From: Bugulina stolonifera
Taxonomy: Eukaryota > Bryozoa > Gymnolaemata > Cheilostomatida > Bugulidae
NCBI GenBank assembly: GCA_935421135.1
Contig: OW285187.1
Coordinates: forward strand, 25,544,429 to 25,608,428
Direction: 5' to 3'
Length of the DNA stretch: 64,000 bases
In this document: piece by piece, positions 61,359-64,000 of the stretch
How positions within the stretch are numbered: position 1 is the stretch's first letter
Layout: the number at the start of each line of letters is the position of its first letter
Made by a program: the position numbers and the translations under genes
Notes under the pieces: generated by a model
What the model was told of the DNA's origin: nothing
Database searches by the model: none
Seen by the model: only the letters and a program-made list of their open reading frames with translations

Positions 61359-61769
61359 ATATAATGTTCTAGTCATTTGTATATCAAGTTTATGTTGAAA
61401 TACATTGATGTTTATTCATTCTTTAGCCAGTGCTAAGTCATCTACCATGGTACGATCTTTGGACATTCTAAACAAACCCTGGACTTAGCTATATTTTAGT
61501 TTTACTGTACTTTGTGCTTCATCTAAATTCTAAGAGACCAGTTGCTGAGTGTTCTAATCAAATATACTAAGTATTATTTTCATGCTGTCAGATATTTTTT
61601 ATAGTTGGGAACATCCACTGAGTAGGCATATTTGTGCTGCTGGAGATTTCATTATAGTAGTGTAGCAACAAGGTCTCTAAGGTTATTATAAACTTGTTGG
61701 TTTCACTTCTCTAACTAATTCTAGGTAGAACCGTATTCTGAAAAAAGATCAGTAGAGTAGGGCTCTTCA

Positions 61770-61885
61770 CCGTACTGGCACAGGAGTATTTTTCAAGGTT
61801 GGATGTTCTTCCTCACACCACTAATGGCCTTTAGAGGAACCCACATGGAAATCCAGGGCTCTTAACCACTATCCTGTGACTACTC
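61770..61885 (-). mobile_element. tRNA-derived SINE-like copy
   Basis: The minus strand reads aggatagtggttaagagc, then a body matching 36050-36200 (ggcacaggag end on the plus strand). Diverged. Confidence 0.4.
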
Positions 61886-62171
61886 TCCTTTATGGTGTCA
61901 GTACATGTATAAAACAATTGATAATTTTGTAACTTTCTTAATTGAATTATTTATAACTTATTTCTCACCAGACCGGTCTTATAAGACAGTATGCTCAATT
62001 TGAAATTTCCATAAATTAATATTTCCTGTTGGGTTAGATAAAAGTGGAGATGAGTTGAGTTGTTATCTTATCTTACATGTTGTACATGTATGATGGATAT
62101 TGGTTCAAATCTGACAAATAACCAACATCCAGGGTATGCATATACATCGATGTTTACGTGTGTGTAACCAG

Positions 62172-62286
62172 CCAATCAGGTAGCTTGAATATGATGATAT
62201 CATGAGACACAGGGAGTATAAAAGGGAGTGGTGTTGGCAAGTTACAGTATTCTTGTTGTCTTCTACCATAGCAATACAACATCAAT
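62172..62286 (+). promoter_or_regulatory. Promoter of gene 10
   Basis: CCAAT 62172-62176, TGATGATATCA 62192-62202 (one change from the common palindrome), TATAAAAG 62217-62224, ATG at 62287. Spacing is unchanged. Confidence 0.8.
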
Positions 62287-64000
62287 ATGAGATCTCTCAG
62301 CTTTCTTGCCGTTACTCTTGCTGTGCTTCAGCTAACATCTGCTCTAAAATGGAGCTGGTTCAATGAGCCAGAAATCACTGATTACACCAGACCAGAGTTC
62401 TGTGGAGACCATGAATGTCCCGGGTACAAGGTGATCAAGCAGTACAACGTAAGTATATCATATTATTATCATTTCTTCTCAAATGTGCTGTGTTTTGTGA
62501 GAATCCTACAGAGCTCCATGATTGTTTAATTCTATTTTGTTATGAAATATCGTAGTGAAAATTGGTGGAATTAGCTTCTCACTCAAAATCATGGCTGCAA
62601 ACGATTACTAAAAATAAGTAGAAAGTTGTATAACCAAAGCCGATGAGTTTTTAAGTTGGTTGCACTATTTCTACTCTGGATACCTTAGAGATGCTTTACA
62701 AAACTGCTACGTACATGTACTTTTCAGTTATCAAAATATTTTAATATATGAAATTGATTTAGGGATATGAGCTCAGAGAATACAAGCCATCAGTCTGGGT
62801 TTCTACTAAGATTGACAGGATGTCTAGAGACTTCTGGGAACATCACAGATTTATGAAATTGGCCAACTTGAAACTTCAGTACTACTTCCTTGGAGTAAAT
62901 GACAAAAGTAAGTAGATTTGTATAATACCGTTGTAGATAGTACATATAAAGAGCATATTCCAATAAGTACCTGTATGTTGTTACAGCAAATACATTAGAG
63001 GATCCTGTTTTACTCTGTGCTATTATAATAATATTATGATTACATTATTACTGGACTAGGAAGCAGTTGCTATTTCTGTATGAAGTTCAACTTTTCACCG
63101 TAAGGTATCTATCTTTCTCACTACAGACCAGACAATGAACATGACAGTTCCAGTACTGAAGAGACACACCAGAGATGAGGTACACTTGAGGTACCTGATT
63201 CCAGCCAACTATAGCCAGTCTACACCTACACCTCTTGACAAATCTGTGGAGATCAAGACCATTCCAACGACTCAGTACTACGTCAGGTAAATGAATGTGC
63301 GACTGATCGAAAAAAACAGTTCGAAACAGGATTTTTCAAAAGTGGACAGTTCAACAACGGGCAGTTCAAAATGCCTAATATTTTTAATGTTATTTTTCAT
63401 TTAATTAATTACATTGATTAATTAAAATTAATTATCTGCAAGTTGTGTTCTTCTAAATGTAATCTACACAGTTTCAATTTGTCCTATTTCGAACTGTCCA
63501 GTTGTGAAACATCCTGTTTCGAACTGCCTTTTTAAAAATGCCCCTTTATCCAGGTAAATACTACTGTTTCTTACATGTGCTGTCAGCAGCCAAGTCTGAA
63601 ATACTTGAATATCACACATTGTGGTTATTCTCCGGAAAAGAGGAATGTGTCTACTAAATGCTACAGTAGTTGCCTAGTTGACAGAATAAAAAAGAAAATT
63701 AATAACAGTTTCTGTATAGTCTCATCTCTCTGTTGCTCTAACATGATATAAACTTCAATATGTTTTTAATTTCAGGTCTTATCCAGTATACTGTATACTA
63801 GATTCCAGTTTAATTTGTATACCTACATCAACTAGGATTGCAATTATTGTTTATTGTATGCACTGCAGATCCTTTGGTGGTTGGGCTACAACCCATGACA
63901 GTAGAATGACAAGCCAACTGGTTGGTTACACTCACTTCCCTACCGAGTTGAACAACCTGAGGAAGGATCTGGATAGAGACAACCGAGAGTACATGATGGA
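62287..64000 (+). CDS. Secreted SOUL/HEBP-family protein, gene 10 (subfamily B), cut by window end
   Basis: Exons 62287-62448, 62763-62907, 63127-63286 and 63869 onward; the last is cut at the window edge after about 44 codons. The signal peptide is MRSLSFLAVTLAVLQLTSA, then LKWSWFNEPEITDYTRPEF and the cysteine pair CGDHEC. Exon 2 reads GYELREYKPSVWVSTK. Exon 3 has NQTMNMTVPVLKRHTRDEV, LRYLIPANYS and KTIPTTQYYVR. The frame is open as far as seen. Intron 3 is 582 bp, against 302-317 in other B genes. The whole excess is a 258-bp MITE plus 9 bp, inserted so that the donor sequence CAG|GTAAAT occurs twice (63284-63292 and 63551-63559). Use of the upstream donor keeps the normal protein; use of the downstream one would include MITE sequence. 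Confidence 0.9.
63293..63550 (+). mobile_element. MITE copy 3, inserted at a splice donor
   Basis: A 258-bp element from gaatgtgcgactg to cctttatc with perfect 9-bp flanks caggtaaat. It belongs to the same family as 33651-33943 and 60942-61233, with part of the left internal region (the cctaaccccaaacccca-type stretch) deleted. The target is the exon 3 / intron 3 junction of gene 10. Confidence 0.85.

Larger units (their letters stand above)
54186..62171. other. Divergent spacer between genes 9 and 10
   Basis: The longest of the four spacers. It holds inverted-repeat arms (55190-55450 and 59385-59590), an R1 copy (about 56270-56920), a 40-bp tandem repeat (57273-57422), two family B LTRs, a family A LTR with a nested MITE and a SINE-like copy. 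These insertions explain most of its extra length. No gene was recognised. Confidence 0.6.

Overview
This is animal nuclear DNA. It is AT-rich, has GT-AG introns, TATA/CCAAT promoters and AATAAA signals, carries thrombospondin type-1 exons, and has many LTR, MITE and SINE-like insertions. There is no bacterial gene organisation. The frequent tacatgtacatgta strings and short introns fit a marine invertebrate, perhaps a sponge, but the sequence alone does not settle the species.

The window is dominated by a cluster of ten genes for secreted SOUL/HEBP-type (heme-binding-protein family) proteins. Nine are complete and the tenth runs off the right edge. All have four coding exons with intron phases 0, 1 and 2. 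Exons 2 and 3 are always 145 and 160 nt. Each complete product is 221-227 aa: a 19-residue signal peptide, a short N-terminal segment with two conserved cysteines, then the SOUL domain.

Layout: 1-5.5 kb holds two thrombospondin type-1 exons, minisatellites and a solo LTR. Genes 1 and 2 (+, 5.6-10.3 kb) form a head-to-tail pair and are the most divergent members. A 5-kb gene-poor stretch follows. Four divergent pairs come next: 3(-)/4(+), 5(-)/6(+), 7(-)/8(+) and 9(-)/10(+). Minus-strand genes form subfamily A and plus-strand genes subfamily B. The pair unit recurs about every 12-15 kb, and the space between partners contains inverted copies of the same blocks. This suggests an ancestral inverted duplication followed by tandem amplification.

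All eight paired genes share one promoter layout: CCAAT, 20 bp to a TGATGACATCA-type palindrome, 25 bp to TATAAAA, then about 70 bp to the ATG. The palindrome is altered in genes 9 and 10. Gene 2 keeps the 45-bp CCAAT-to-TATA spacing but lacks the palindrome; gene 1 lacks both.

The spacers hold solo LTR-like elements (families A and B), a 9-bp-TSD MITE family, tRNA-derived SINE-like copies and old dispersed repeats. Comparing filled and empty sites between units gives a relative chronology. One MITE inserted exactly at a splice donor of gene 10 and duplicated it. The likely joint output is a set of similar extracellular tetrapyrrole-binding proteins; this role is inferred from family and signal peptide only.
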